A program made the translations under genes and the position numbers. Below are positions 9,284-16,643 of a stretch of 64,000 nucleotides of DNA, piece by piece. Under the pieces are notes generated by a model that saw only the letters and a program-made list of their open reading frames with translations, did not search any database and was not told the origin of the DNA. The stretch covers positions 1 to 64,000 of the forward strand of contig CALKBX010000003.1 of assembly GCA_937775205.1 (NCBI GenBank). Reading direction: 5' to 3'. The first letter of the stretch is position 1. Each line of letters begins with the position of its first letter. The DNA comes from an uncultured Verrucomicrobiae bacterium (GTDB lineage Bacteria > Verrucomicrobiota > Verrucomicrobiia > Limisphaerales > UBA1100).

Positions 9284-10642
9284 CTACCTTTGGGCCTGCG
9301 TACGGCCCTTTCTTTTGATCTTTTTTTCTGCTTTTCCCACGCAATAAAGAAACTTTTCTCCACGCAAAAAAATCGCATCACCGGCAATGGCGGCGGAGGC
9401 GCTGAAGGAATCGTTGAGTTTGTTTCGGGCGAGGGGTTTGGGGTCGGCGGCGTGGCTGAAAACGAGGGTGGTGCCGGCGCGGTCGGTGAGGTATACGCGA
9501 TCCTTGGCGGCCACGGGGGAGGCGTAGAAATTTTTCATGCCGCCCAATCGAAACGGGCCGAGATCGCGGCCGGTGCGGCCTTCGACTTTGGAAAGGAATC
9601 CCTGATAGTGATGGAAAAAATAAAGCGTGTCATCGGGCATCAATAATGGCGAAGGGACGTATGGCGTTGCGGCGCGGCGGGTCCACAATATATTTTCCGT
9701 GCCGATGAGGTCGCCTTTCGCGCCGGCAAGCTTGATGGCGTGCATGGTGCGTTTCTCGTAGCTCGCGCCGGCGTACACAATGCCGTTGGCATGCACAGGC
9801 GAGGCGACGACATTGTGCGGCAAGCCGCCGACGTGCCACAGCACTTTGCCGGTGGCGAGGTCGTAGCTGCGCACGGCGGTGGTGGCGCTGATGATGAGTT
9901 GGGTGGTTTGGCCGCGGGTGACGATGATGGGCGTGCTCCAACTGGTGGGCTCTTTGCGAGGATTGCGCCAGAGTTGTTTGCCGGTGCGTTTGTCGAATGC
10001 GGCGACGAAGGAATCACCTTCGTGATCCCAATTGATGACGAGCGTGTTGAGGTGCAGCACGGGCGATGCGCCTTCGCCGTGGCCGTGTTTTACCTGCATT
10101 TGGCCAAGGTCTTTTTTCCAAACGAGTTCGCCGGTCTTGGCTTTCAGGCAATAAATTCCGTTGGAACCGAAGGAGGCGATGACGTGTTCGTCGTCCACCA
10201 CCGGCGAGTTGGAAGCCCACGTGCCGCTTTCGTGCGTACTTTGGTGCGGCTGCTTTGTGCTGACAATTTTTTGCCAAGCAATTTTTCCGGTGGTGCGATT
10301 CACCGCCAGCACGATGAAGCGGAGTTTATGAAATGGGTCGAGATTGTTGTGTGCGCCGGTGGGTTGTTTGGGCACGCGAAGTTTTTTGCCTTGCGGAATG
10401 GCGGCAGTAAGAAAAACCAAATCCCCCCAAACCACCGGCGAGGAATGGCCCAGGCCGGGAAACGGAGTTTTCCAACGCACATTTTTGGTTTCGCTCCACT
10501 CAAGGGGCGGATCGGCGTTCGGGGCAAAGCCATTCCCCAGCGGCCCGCGCCATTGGCCCCATTGAGATTTGATGTCGACCGCGTGCAGCGAAACACAAAA
10601 AGCCAGAATGGTGAACGCAGTTTTAATCCTGTTCAGATTCAA
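9284..10642 (-). CDS. Secreted PQQ-binding-like beta-propeller repeat protein
   Basis: About 452 residues. The best start is the TTG at 10642, giving MNLNRIKTAFTILAFCVSLHA as signal peptide; no ATG exists at this end, and longer readings run through the TerC gene. TTG overlaps the TerC stop as TTGA, indicating translational coupling. The mature protein begins QWGQWRGPLGNG and shows repeated propeller strands (GHSSPVVWGDLVFLTAA, GTWASNSPVVDDEHVIASF, GEGASPVLHLNTLVINWDHEG, DRVYLTDRAGTTLVF), the usual PQQ-like eight-blade pattern of planctomycete and verrucomicrobial secreted proteins. No catalytic residues for quinoprotein dehydrogenase are evident, so it may be structural or substrate-binding. 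Confidence 0.88.
   Translation of the reverse strand: MNLNRIKTAFTILAFCVSLHAVDIKSQWGQWRGPLGNGFAPNADPPLEWSETKNVRWKTPFPGLGHSSPVVWGDLVFLTAAIPQGKKLRVPKQPTGAHNNLDPFHKLRFIVLAVNRTTGKIAWQKIVSTKQPHQSTHESGTWASNSPVVDDEHVIASFGSNGIYCLKAKTGELVWKKDLGQMQVKHGHGEGASPVLHLNTLVINWDHEGDSFVAAFDKRTGKQLWRNPRKEPTSWSTPIIVTRGQTTQLIISATTAVRSYDLATGKVLWHVGGLPHNVVASPVHANGIVYAGASYEKRTMHAIKLAGAKGDLIGTENILWTRRAATPYVPSPLLMPDDTLYFFHHYQGFLSKVEGRTGRDLGPFRLGGMKNFYASPVAAKDRVYLTDRAGTTLVFSHAADPKPLARNKLNDSFSASAAIAGDAIFLRGEKFLYCVGKAEKKIKRKGRTQAQR
9292..9315 (+). terminator. Possible intrinsic terminator
   Basis: Five-pair GC stem GGGCC/GGCCC (9292-9296 with 9304-9308), a seven-base loop, and a T-rich tail (TTTCTTTT). It lies 56 bases past the TraB-like stop codon and inside the 3' end of the opposing PQQ gene. 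The stem is short, so confidence is limited. Confidence 0.4.
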
Positions 10643-11445
10643 GTCGTTTGTTTTTGCTTTAACAATTTCTTTTTGTAGCGGCTTTGGACAATTTCCGTGA
10701 ACACGAGCACAGCGATTACAAAATAAAATGTGGCCTTGCTCATCGCGTGGATTTCGTGGCCGAAGAATGAGAGCCCGGCCAAGTGCCCGCCTTCGCTGAG
10801 CAACATAATGCCGACGACAAACAAAATGAACAGCCCGAGCACTTCGTACATGCGATTGCGTTGGAGGAATTCCGAGACGCGATCGGCCAGTAAAATCATC
10901 AAGGCGCCGCCGGTCAAGACGGCGAGCATCATGATCCAAAGTCCGGTAGTGGAAATTTTTCCATCCACCGAGGTGAGCGCGATGGCGCTGAGGATGGAGT
11001 CGAACGAAAATACGAGGTTCATTAAAACGATTTTGGCGATGACTGATTTGCTGGAGGAAGTCTTCCGCTCCACTCCCTCTTCGCCTAAATCATCCACGAC
11101 GAGCATGTGAAAAATTTCTTTCATCGCGGTGTAAATGATAAACCCGCCGCCGAGTAAAACAACGAGGCTGTGGAGATTAAACGAACCTGCTGCCACCGCG
11201 CCCCAAGATTCCGGAAATGCAAACCAAGTGCTTTGAAAAGAGGCAATCATTTTCACTAGCGCGAATAGCAATACGATGCGCAGACCCACGGCGATGCCGA
11301 TACCCCACTTCCGCACGCGCGAGCGATCGGCTTCCGGCGCGCGTTTTGATTCGAGGGAAATGTAGAGCAAATTGTCAAAGCCCAACACCGCCTGCAATAA
11401 AATCAACAGGCCGAGGGTGAGTAATATTTCGGGGAGGTTTTCCAT
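10639..11445 (-). CDS. TerC family integral membrane protein
   Basis: A 268-residue polytopic membrane protein of the TerC family (Alx/MntP-related group, linked to manganese or other metal export and to tellurite resistance). Two conserved acidic membrane motifs are present, GFDNLLYI in the first helix region and FSFDSILSAIAL in the middle, together with about seven hydrophobic segments. The C-terminus is cytoplasmic and Lys-rich (YKKKLLKQKQTT). It is the first gene of a two-gene unit with the PQQ propeller, overlapping it by four bases. An ion-export role is inferred from the family only. Confidence 0.9.
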   Translation of the reverse strand: MENLPEILLTLGLLILLQAVLGFDNLLYISLESKRAPEADRSRVRKWGIGIAVGLRIVLLFALVKMIASFQSTWFAFPESWGAVAAGSFNLHSLVVLLGGGFIIYTAMKEIFHMLVVDDLGEEGVERKTSSSKSVIAKIVLMNLVFSFDSILSAIALTSVDGKISTTGLWIMMLAVLTGGALMILLADRVSEFLQRNRMYEVLGLFILFVVGIMLLSEGGHLAGLSFFGHEIHAMSKATFYFVIAVLVFTEIVQSRYKKKLLKQKQTT

Positions 11446-11589
11446 AATTGAAAATTCAGTTTGGCTAAATAACGAATGCGACCGATTTCATCGCGGCCCG
11501 AAGAATAGGGCCGTGATGAAATTGGGGAAAGAATAATGCGCGTTGCCTGAAGGGGAGAGTGAATCAGGATTCGAGAGGCGTGGCGGCGG

Positions 11590-12855
11590 TTATTGGCCGG
11601 AAGGGGGGTTGGGGATTGCGCTGCCGCCTTGGGGCCCCGTGTTGAGGCGGGTGTATCCGTGGGTGATGGGGAGGTAACGATAATAAACCGTTAAGGAAAG
11701 CGTGGCCCAGGCGGTGGTGATGGTGGTGCCTTCGCGATTGGCGCGGCGGCCTTCGGCTTTCCAGGTGCCGTTGGATTGTTGGTTTTTTAGGAAGAGGGGG
11801 ACCATTTTGGCGTTCCATTTTTTCCAGTGCTCTTCGCCCACGCCGCCATTACCGCCGTGCAGGAACATGCTGAGGCAGCCGTAGTACCAATAGTAGTAGT
11901 CCTTTTGTCCCTCGACCGGGAGATGAAGGGCGAGGAATTTGGCGGAATCAGTTTGGCGCACCTCGCCGGGTTTGGCCCCGAAGAGTTGCTGGCAATACAT
12001 ACCCACGGAGGTCATGGAGAGTTTGGGCGTGGCTTGTTTGTAGCCATAGAGACCCTTGTGGGCGCCGGTGCCCACGGTGTCGAGAAAAGCGCGGGCGGAC
12101 TTGAGGTTGTCTTGCGGTACGAGTACGCCGGCCATTTCGGCGCTACGCAGGGCCATGATAACCCAGCCGGTGACGGAGAGGTCACCGGCGTGTTGGAGCG
12201 AGGGATGGGGCTGATAGCGCCAGCCACCGCTCTTGGGGTTTTGGGCTTTGCAAAGAAATTTCACGGCGCGCTCGAGGGGTTTGTAATAATCCTCGCGACG
12301 CGTGATGCCGGCTGCTTCGCCGAGGGCGAGGGTGCCGATGGCTTGGCCGTACATCCGGCCGCCGTCACGCATGTTGCCGTCCTCAGGCACTTGTTTGATT
12401 AACCACGCGAGTCCTTTGGCGAGGGCCTTGGCGTTTTCCGATTGGCCATCGGGTTTGATGCCGTAGGAAAAATAACAAAGAATGGCAAGGCCGGTGTGGG
12501 CCACATCGGATTGTTTTTCGGACCAACGGCCATCTTCTTTTTGGGTGCGGGTAAACCAAAGGAGCGCCTTGGCGACGGCGCCTTCGGTTCGGGAACTGCC
12601 ACCGAGCTCGCCGATGATTCCGGCGCGGTTGGCGTTGCGCAGCGGGTTATGGCCCAGACCGTAAGTGCTGGCGCTGGCACCGCGCAGGGCTTGGCGCGAG
12701 GTGGTGCCATTAGGCTGGAGGGTGCCTCCGCCCCGTCGGGGGTTGCCGCCTTGCTGAGCGGACAGAGTGGGCGCAGAAAATATTCCGGCCAGTAGGAGGC
12801 CAACTGCCACAACGGGGAGGGTGCGATGAAGGGGGATGGAGTTGTAATGTTTCAT
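11590..12855 (-). CDS. Secreted alpha/alpha-toroid (prenyltransferase/squalene-oxidase-like) repeat protein
   Basis: A 421-residue protein with a signal peptide (MKHYNS..., cleavage near TLSAQQ), a Gly-rich stretch to about residue 60, then helical-pair repeats with recurring QKEDGRWSEKQSDVAHTGLA, GGRMYGQAIGTLALGEA and NPKSGGWRYQPH. These Gly-Trp and GxxYGQA patterns are those of the toroid fold shared by squalene cyclase, prenyltransferase and complement-like proteins, but the catalytic Asp-rich motif of cyclases is not visible. A paralogue lies at 52860-53888. Exact role unknown; likely binding or structural in the periplasm. Confidence 0.82.
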   Translation of the reverse strand: MKHYNSIPLHRTLPVVAVGLLLAGIFSAPTLSAQQGGNPRRGGGTLQPNGTTSRQALRGASASTYGLGHNPLRNANRAGIIGELGGSSRTEGAVAKALLWFTRTQKEDGRWSEKQSDVAHTGLAILCYFSYGIKPDGQSENAKALAKGLAWLIKQVPEDGNMRDGGRMYGQAIGTLALGEAAGITRREDYYKPLERAVKFLCKAQNPKSGGWRYQPHPSLQHAGDLSVTGWVIMALRSAEMAGVLVPQDNLKSARAFLDTVGTGAHKGLYGYKQATPKLSMTSVGMYCQQLFGAKPGEVRQTDSAKFLALHLPVEGQKDYYYWYYGCLSMFLHGGNGGVGEEHWKKWNAKMVPLFLKNQQSNGTWKAEGRRANREGTTITTAWATLSLTVYYRYLPITHGYTRLNTGPQGGSAIPNPPSGQ

Positions 12856-12951
12856 GGTTCGGCTGGCGTTACCGCCTGTTTAAAAAAAGACGGGGACGCG
12901 GGCGGGTTGGTTATGGAAAACAGGGATAATATATCCAGAAATTAAATAGTC

Positions 12952-12977
12952 AAAAAAAACCCGGCCGGGTGGCCGGG
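12952..12977 (-). terminator. Rho-independent terminator of the glutaredoxin-LTXXQ gene
   Basis: On the minus strand a perfect seven-pair all-GC stem (CCCGGCC/GGCCGGG) with a four-base loop is followed directly by eight consecutive T. It begins 17 bases past the stop codon of the gene ending at 12995, in the correct orientation. Confidence 0.9.
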
Positions 12978-12994
12978 ATGAAATGGGGAACGTG

Positions 12995-14509
12995 TTATTG
13001 AATCCGGTTAAGAGCTGTACGGTTATATCCCACGATGATGTCACCGCGGGCATCGGTCACCGGTACGCCGCCGCGCCATTGGATGCCGGCTTCGCGAGTT
13101 TTCCGGCCCAACTCGGCTCGGGCCGCGTGGTCGGAGGCGATGTTTTTCTTCACAAAATCAATTCCGTTATCTTGCAGTAATTTGGCGGCTTTGGTGCAGT
13201 AGCCACAGTTGGGAATGGTGTAAAGAATGACCTGATCGGATTGCGAGGTTTGTTGGCCATTGTTGCCGCGTCCTTGCTGACCACTGCCAGTTTGTTGGCC
13301 GTTGTTGCCGCGTCCTTGCTGACCACTGCCAGTTTGTTGGCCATTGTTGCCGGATTGTTGCTGGTGCTCATCGCGGTGCTCGGCTCTCCACTGGCGCAGT
13401 TTTTCTTTTTGTTCCTCGGTAAGAACCTGCATGCGGCGGTTGTGGGCCTGCTTTTTCACTTCCTTGATTTGCGCTGACTTTTCTTCGCGGGAAAGTTCCT
13501 CGTTGGTGAGGATAGCCCGGATTTTATTCGTGGCGTACTGATGTATGCGGCGAAGCTTGGTTAATTGCTCCTCGGTGAGGTTGAGTATCTGGCGGAGTTC
13601 ACGCCGATGCTCGGCGCGGCTGTGGCCGTTTTGTTCGTTGCCGCCATTGCCTGTGTTGCCATTATTTTGATTCGGGCGGGAGGCGTTGCGGCGTATTTCC
13701 ACGAGTTTGGCGTATTGTTCTTCGGTAAGAATCTCTTTCACCTTGGCGTCGTATTCCTCGAATCCGGCTTTGAGTTTGACTTGCTTTTCTTCTTGAGTGA
13801 GCTCCTGATTTAGTCGAACGGATTTCGCGTATTCTTTCCACACCTTATAAGCGGCTCTGAGCTTAGAGAGTTGCTCTTCGGTGAGATTGAGGCGTTCCTG
13901 TAAAGAACCGCGTTCGCGTTGACCGCTGCCGGTTTGTTGGCCGTTGTTGCCGTTGCCCTGTTGTCCGTTACCACGACCGCCTTGACCGCCTGTTTGGCCG
14001 TTGTTGCCGTTGCCTTGTTGTCCGTTGCCACGACCGCCTTGACCGCCTGTTTGGCCGTTGTTGCCGTTGCCTTGTTGTCCGTTACCTTGTTGTCCGTTAC
14101 CTTGACCGCCTTGACCGCCTTGACCGCCTTGACCGCCTTGACCGCCTTGACCGCCTTGACCGCCTGTTTGGCTGTTGTTGCCGTTGCCTTGTTGTTCGTT
14201 ACCACGACCGCCTTGGCTGCCGGGTTCGGTGCGGGACATCCCGCTTCCTCGGGAGGTGCGGCCGCTTTGACCACCTTGTTGGGAGCCTTGGCCTTGGCCG
14301 GTTTGGCCGCTGTCGCCGCCGTTTTCGTTGTTGTAAGGTCTGCGGAGGGTGCCGCGGTTGGCGCTGCCGCTATTGCCGCCTTGTTGGTTGCTCAAGGAGT
14401 TGGGGGCACCGTGGCCGCGCCCTTGCTGCCTCTGGTCGTTTTGGCCTTGGGTGAGTGCAGGGGCGGCGAGCGTGCCGGCGATGAGGATGATTGCGATATT
14501 GTTTTTCAT
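12995..14509 (-). CDS. Secreted Gln/Gly/Asn-rich LTXXQ-repeat protein with C-terminal glutaredoxin domain
   Basis: About 504 residues from the ATG at 14509, which has AGGAA eight bases upstream and gives a signal peptide (MKNNIAIILIAGTLAAPALT). Residues 25-195 are low-complexity Gln/Gly/Asn repeats. Residues 200-390 contain four Spy/CpxP-like LTEEQ helices (LNLTEEQLSKLR, ILTEEQYAKLVEIR, LNLTEEQLTKLRRI, VLTEEQKEKLRQW). After a second Gln-rich repeat, the last 80 residues form a glutaredoxin: VILYTIPNCGYCTKAA with the CGYC redox site, the cis-Pro GVPVT and GDIIVGYN. A periplasmic thiol-redox or metal-stress role is plausible by inference; I know of no named family with this domain order. Followed by a strong terminator. 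Confidence 0.85.
   Translation of the reverse strand: MKNNIAIILIAGTLAAPALTQGQNDQRQQGRGHGAPNSLSNQQGGNSGSANRGTLRRPYNNENGGDSGQTGQGQGSQQGGQSGRTSRGSGMSRTEPGSQGGRGNEQQGNGNNSQTGGQGGQGGQGGQGGQGGQGGQGNGQQGNGQQGNGNNGQTGGQGGRGNGQQGNGNNGQTGGQGGRGNGQQGNGNNGQQTGSGQRERGSLQERLNLTEEQLSKLRAAYKVWKEYAKSVRLNQELTQEEKQVKLKAGFEEYDAKVKEILTEEQYAKLVEIRRNASRPNQNNGNTGNGGNEQNGHSRAEHRRELRQILNLTEEQLTKLRRIHQYATNKIRAILTNEELSREEKSAQIKEVKKQAHNRRMQVLTEEQKEKLRQWRAEHRDEHQQQSGNNGQQTGSGQQGRGNNGQQTGSGQQGRGNNGQQTSQSDQVILYTIPNCGYCTKAAKLLQDNGIDFVKKNIASDHAARAELGRKTREAGIQWRGGVPVTDARGDIIVGYNRTALNRIQ
13246..13350 (-). repeat. 42-bp tandem repeat in the LTXXQ-glutaredoxin gene
   Basis: Two to three near-identical 42-base units coding GNNGQQTGSGQQGR, forming the linker between the last LTEEQ helix and the glutaredoxin domain. 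The nearly identical DNA copies indicate recent expansion. Confidence 0.8.
13913..14215 (-). repeat. 57-bp and 9-bp tandem repeats coding a Gly/Gln/Asn-rich segment
   Basis: Three copies of a 57-base unit (19 residues, of the type GQTGGQGG-RGNGQQGNGNN) followed, around 14100-14163, by about seven copies of a nine-base unit coding GGQ. All units are multiples of three, so copy-number change keeps the frame open. The composition is prion-like (Gln, Asn, Gly). Confidence 0.85.
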
Positions 14510-14631
14510 GTTGGTTCCTGTTCCGTTCGTTAACAAGGGAGACGGTCAGTCATTTGCCACGGTTACAATCGTTTCACAATGAAATTCATGCTGGGGGTTG
14601 TCATCCGGGTTAACCGGGGTTAGGGTGGGGC

Positions 14632-15768
14632 ATGCAGCACACCCTCGCTTCTGTTTTTACTCTGGTCACTATGGGCTTAGCCCTGATTTTCTCCAACGGC
14701 TGTGGCAAGAAATCCACTCCAGATGAAGCGGACCCCGGCCGCGTGGTTTCGGCGGAGATGCTTATTTTCGATGGGGTTTCCGGCGAGGTTATTAAGGCCG
14801 GCGAAAGCGTGCCGTTCACGGGCAAGGTGGTTTGGTTTCATCCCAACGGCCAACGCGAACAGGAGACTTCCTATATCAATGGCCGTGAGGAGGGGCAGGA
14901 GGTGTGGTGGCATCTGGATGGCGCGCGCGCCGGGCAAAGCCATTACAAAGCCGGCGTGTTGAATGGCTCCACTGTCCAATGGCATCCGGGTGGCACAAAA
15001 ATGGAATTTCAGGTTTTATATCTAAACGGAATGCTGGATGGTAAGGAGGTGTGGTGGCACGAGAATGGACGTGAGCAGAGTGTTACTCATTTTGAAAATG
15101 GCCTTCGCCAGGGTCGTGCCACCGGTTGGTATGCCGATGGCAGCAAGGCGTGGGAGGCGCTTTGGGTGGATGATGAGCCGGATGGCACCTACACGGAATG
15201 GTACGAGAGCGGCATGATGAAGAACAAAAAGAGTTTCGCCAAGGGAGTTCAAGCCGGCGTGGAGACGTGGTGGCACGAGAATGGCGAGAAATCCTGGGAA
15301 TCAAATTGGACGGTCGGCCGCCAACACGGCGCGATGACTGAGTGGTACGAAGATGGCAAAAAAATGACCGAGACGCCCTACAAAGCCGGGCGCCGAGAAG
15401 GCATTGCCACGGGCTGGTTCTTGAATGGCAAGAAGGCTCACGAAACAACTTATCTTGATGACGAAGAGGTGGCTGTGAAGGAGTGGAACGAAGATGGCAG
15501 CGAGGTAGCCGCCGCTCCCGAGGCCAAGGGACGCGTGCGGGTGTGGGCCTCGGGCGAGATCGAAAAATTCTATGCTAAACAAGCTGAAGGAATCGTGTAC
15601 ACCGCTTTCGGCGAGCCCGACCGCGCCGAGGGCGGGGCTTGGGTGTATGAAAATATTCAAATCGGCGTGGCGGGTGTTTCCGTCGCGCATGAGGTGGAGT
15701 TTACTTTTAAGTCCGGCAAAGTGAATACAGTCAAGGTCGCCCGCCCGGCAAGTGGGGAAACTCCATGA
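14632..15768 (+). CDS. MORN-variant repeat lipoprotein (YwqK-like)
   Basis: A 378-residue lipoprotein: signal peptide with lipobox IFSNGC near residue 24. It is followed by about ten MORN-variant/YwqK repeats of roughly 23 residues (FTGKVVWFHPNGQRE, GQEVWWHLDGARA, GKEVWWHENGREQS, GRATGWYADGSKAWE, GVETWWHENGEKSWE, GIATGWFLNGKKAHE). The C-terminal 80 residues (IVYTAFGEPDRAEGGAWVYENIQI, VEFTFKSGKVNTVKV) resemble an SmpA/OmlA-like beta fold and recur in the next gene. Probably a cell-envelope scaffold or protein-protein interaction module. Co-directional with its paralogue at 15825. Confidence 0.85.
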   Translation: MQHTLASVFTLVTMGLALIFSNGCGKKSTPDEADPGRVVSAEMLIFDGVSGEVIKAGESVPFTGKVVWFHPNGQREQETSYINGREEGQEVWWHLDGARAGQSHYKAGVLNGSTVQWHPGGTKMEFQVLYLNGMLDGKEVWWHENGREQSVTHFENGLRQGRATGWYADGSKAWEALWVDDEPDGTYTEWYESGMMKNKKSFAKGVQAGVETWWHENGEKSWESNWTVGRQHGAMTEWYEDGKKMTETPYKAGRREGIATGWFLNGKKAHETTYLDDEEVAVKEWNEDGSEVAAAPEAKGRVRVWASGEIEKFYAKQAEGIVYTAFGEPDRAEGGAWVYENIQIGVAGVSVAHEVEFTFKSGKVNTVKVARPASGETP

Positions 15769-15824
15769 ATGAATCTGCCTCCATTTGGCTTGTATCCGCC
15801 CGAAGTTGGGTTAGCCTGACGCCC

Positions 15825-16556
15825 ATGAAGAGTCTTACGTGCATGATGACGGCCGCCTTGCTCTTGGCGTTCGGATGTTCGAAGGATGATCCCGCAGCAC
15901 CGGCTGCGCCGAAAAATGTTGGCGGAAGCGGGGGGAACACAGCCGGCCCCGGCGGCATGGGCGGCGACGGAGGTGAAATTACCGTGGACGGCAACGGCGG
16001 GCCTCAAACCCCCGAGGGCACGCAACGGGTCAATGAAGATCCCAATGCTCCGCCCGTGTTGGCCGAAATGGCCGGGCTTTATTATGAGGTTTATCAAATC
16101 GCAGACAAACCTTACACGGGCAAAGTGGTGGAGTACCACGCCACGAATGTTGAAAAATCAGAAAAAGTTTATGAGGTCGGACGACTGACGAGCTTCACTG
16201 AGTGGCACGAGAACGCACAGAAAAGTCACGAGGTGACTTACGCGGCCGATGGAAAAACCACCGAGAAACGCTGGAATAAAAAAGGCGAACAGATTGGTGC
16301 CACGACCAGCGGTGCCCCGGGGCGTGGGTTTTCCTGGACCTTCGGCGGCGGTCAAAGCGCTCGACGCATCGACGGCTACACCAACAAAGCTTCGGACTTG
16401 GTAAAGCGTGTGTTTGGCGCTCCCGACGAAGAACAAAATGGCGTGTGGATTTATAGGAGTATGAAAATCACCGCCGTGCAATCGGGCCAAATTATGACAA
16501 CCGTGCGTTTTACTATGGCCAATGGCCAGGTGCTTTCGGTGAGCGTTGAGCCTTAG
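15825..16556 (+). CDS. MORN-like lipoprotein, paralogue of the preceding gene
   Basis: About 243 residues from the ATG at 15825, where the signal peptide starts and the lipobox LAFGC follows; an earlier ATG at 15765 overlaps the previous stop as ATGA but puts 20 odd residues before the signal. The mature N-terminus is Gly-rich (residues 25-65). One or two MORN-type units are recognisable (YTGKVVEYHATNVEKSEK, SFTEWHENAQKSHE), and the C-terminal part (VKRVFGAPDEEQNGVWIYRSM, VRFTMANGQVLSVSVEP) matches the end of the preceding gene. It appears to be a shortened duplicate of that protein. Confidence 0.8.
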   Translation: MKSLTCMMTAALLLAFGCSKDDPAAPAAPKNVGGSGGNTAGPGGMGGDGGEITVDGNGGPQTPEGTQRVNEDPNAPPVLAEMAGLYYEVYQIADKPYTGKVVEYHATNVEKSEKVYEVGRLTSFTEWHENAQKSHEVTYAADGKTTEKRWNKKGEQIGATTSGAPGRGFSWTFGGGQSARRIDGYTNKASDLVKRVFGAPDEEQNGVWIYRSMKITAVQSGQIMTTVRFTMANGQVLSVSVEP

Positions 16557-16562
16557 TTTCCA

Positions 16563-16587
16563 CCGCGCAAAGAGGTTGCTCTTCGCG
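16563..16587 (+). terminator. Hairpin after the MORN lipoprotein pair, possible terminator
   Basis: Outer stem CCGCG/CGCGG and inner stem AAGAG/CTCTT around a GTTG loop, with a small bulge, seven bases after the stop at 16556. No T-tract follows, so it could only be a Rho-assisted or attenuating hairpin. Confidence 0.3.
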
Positions 16588-16643
16588 GCGGGCGGCGTAC
16601 ACTCGCGGGAACCTTAACCCGAACTTTAACCCAAAGGATTCCC

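Noticed and set aside
9240-9291. GC-rich inverted stretches (CCGGCGCTGAGGCCGG, GGCTCGTAAAGCC) as an interspersed element
   Set aside because: Arms are short and there is no second copy in the window to support a repeat family.
9740-10678. 312-codon plus-strand open frame over the PQQ propeller
   Set aside because: No recognisable domain; the minus-strand propeller blades are clear.
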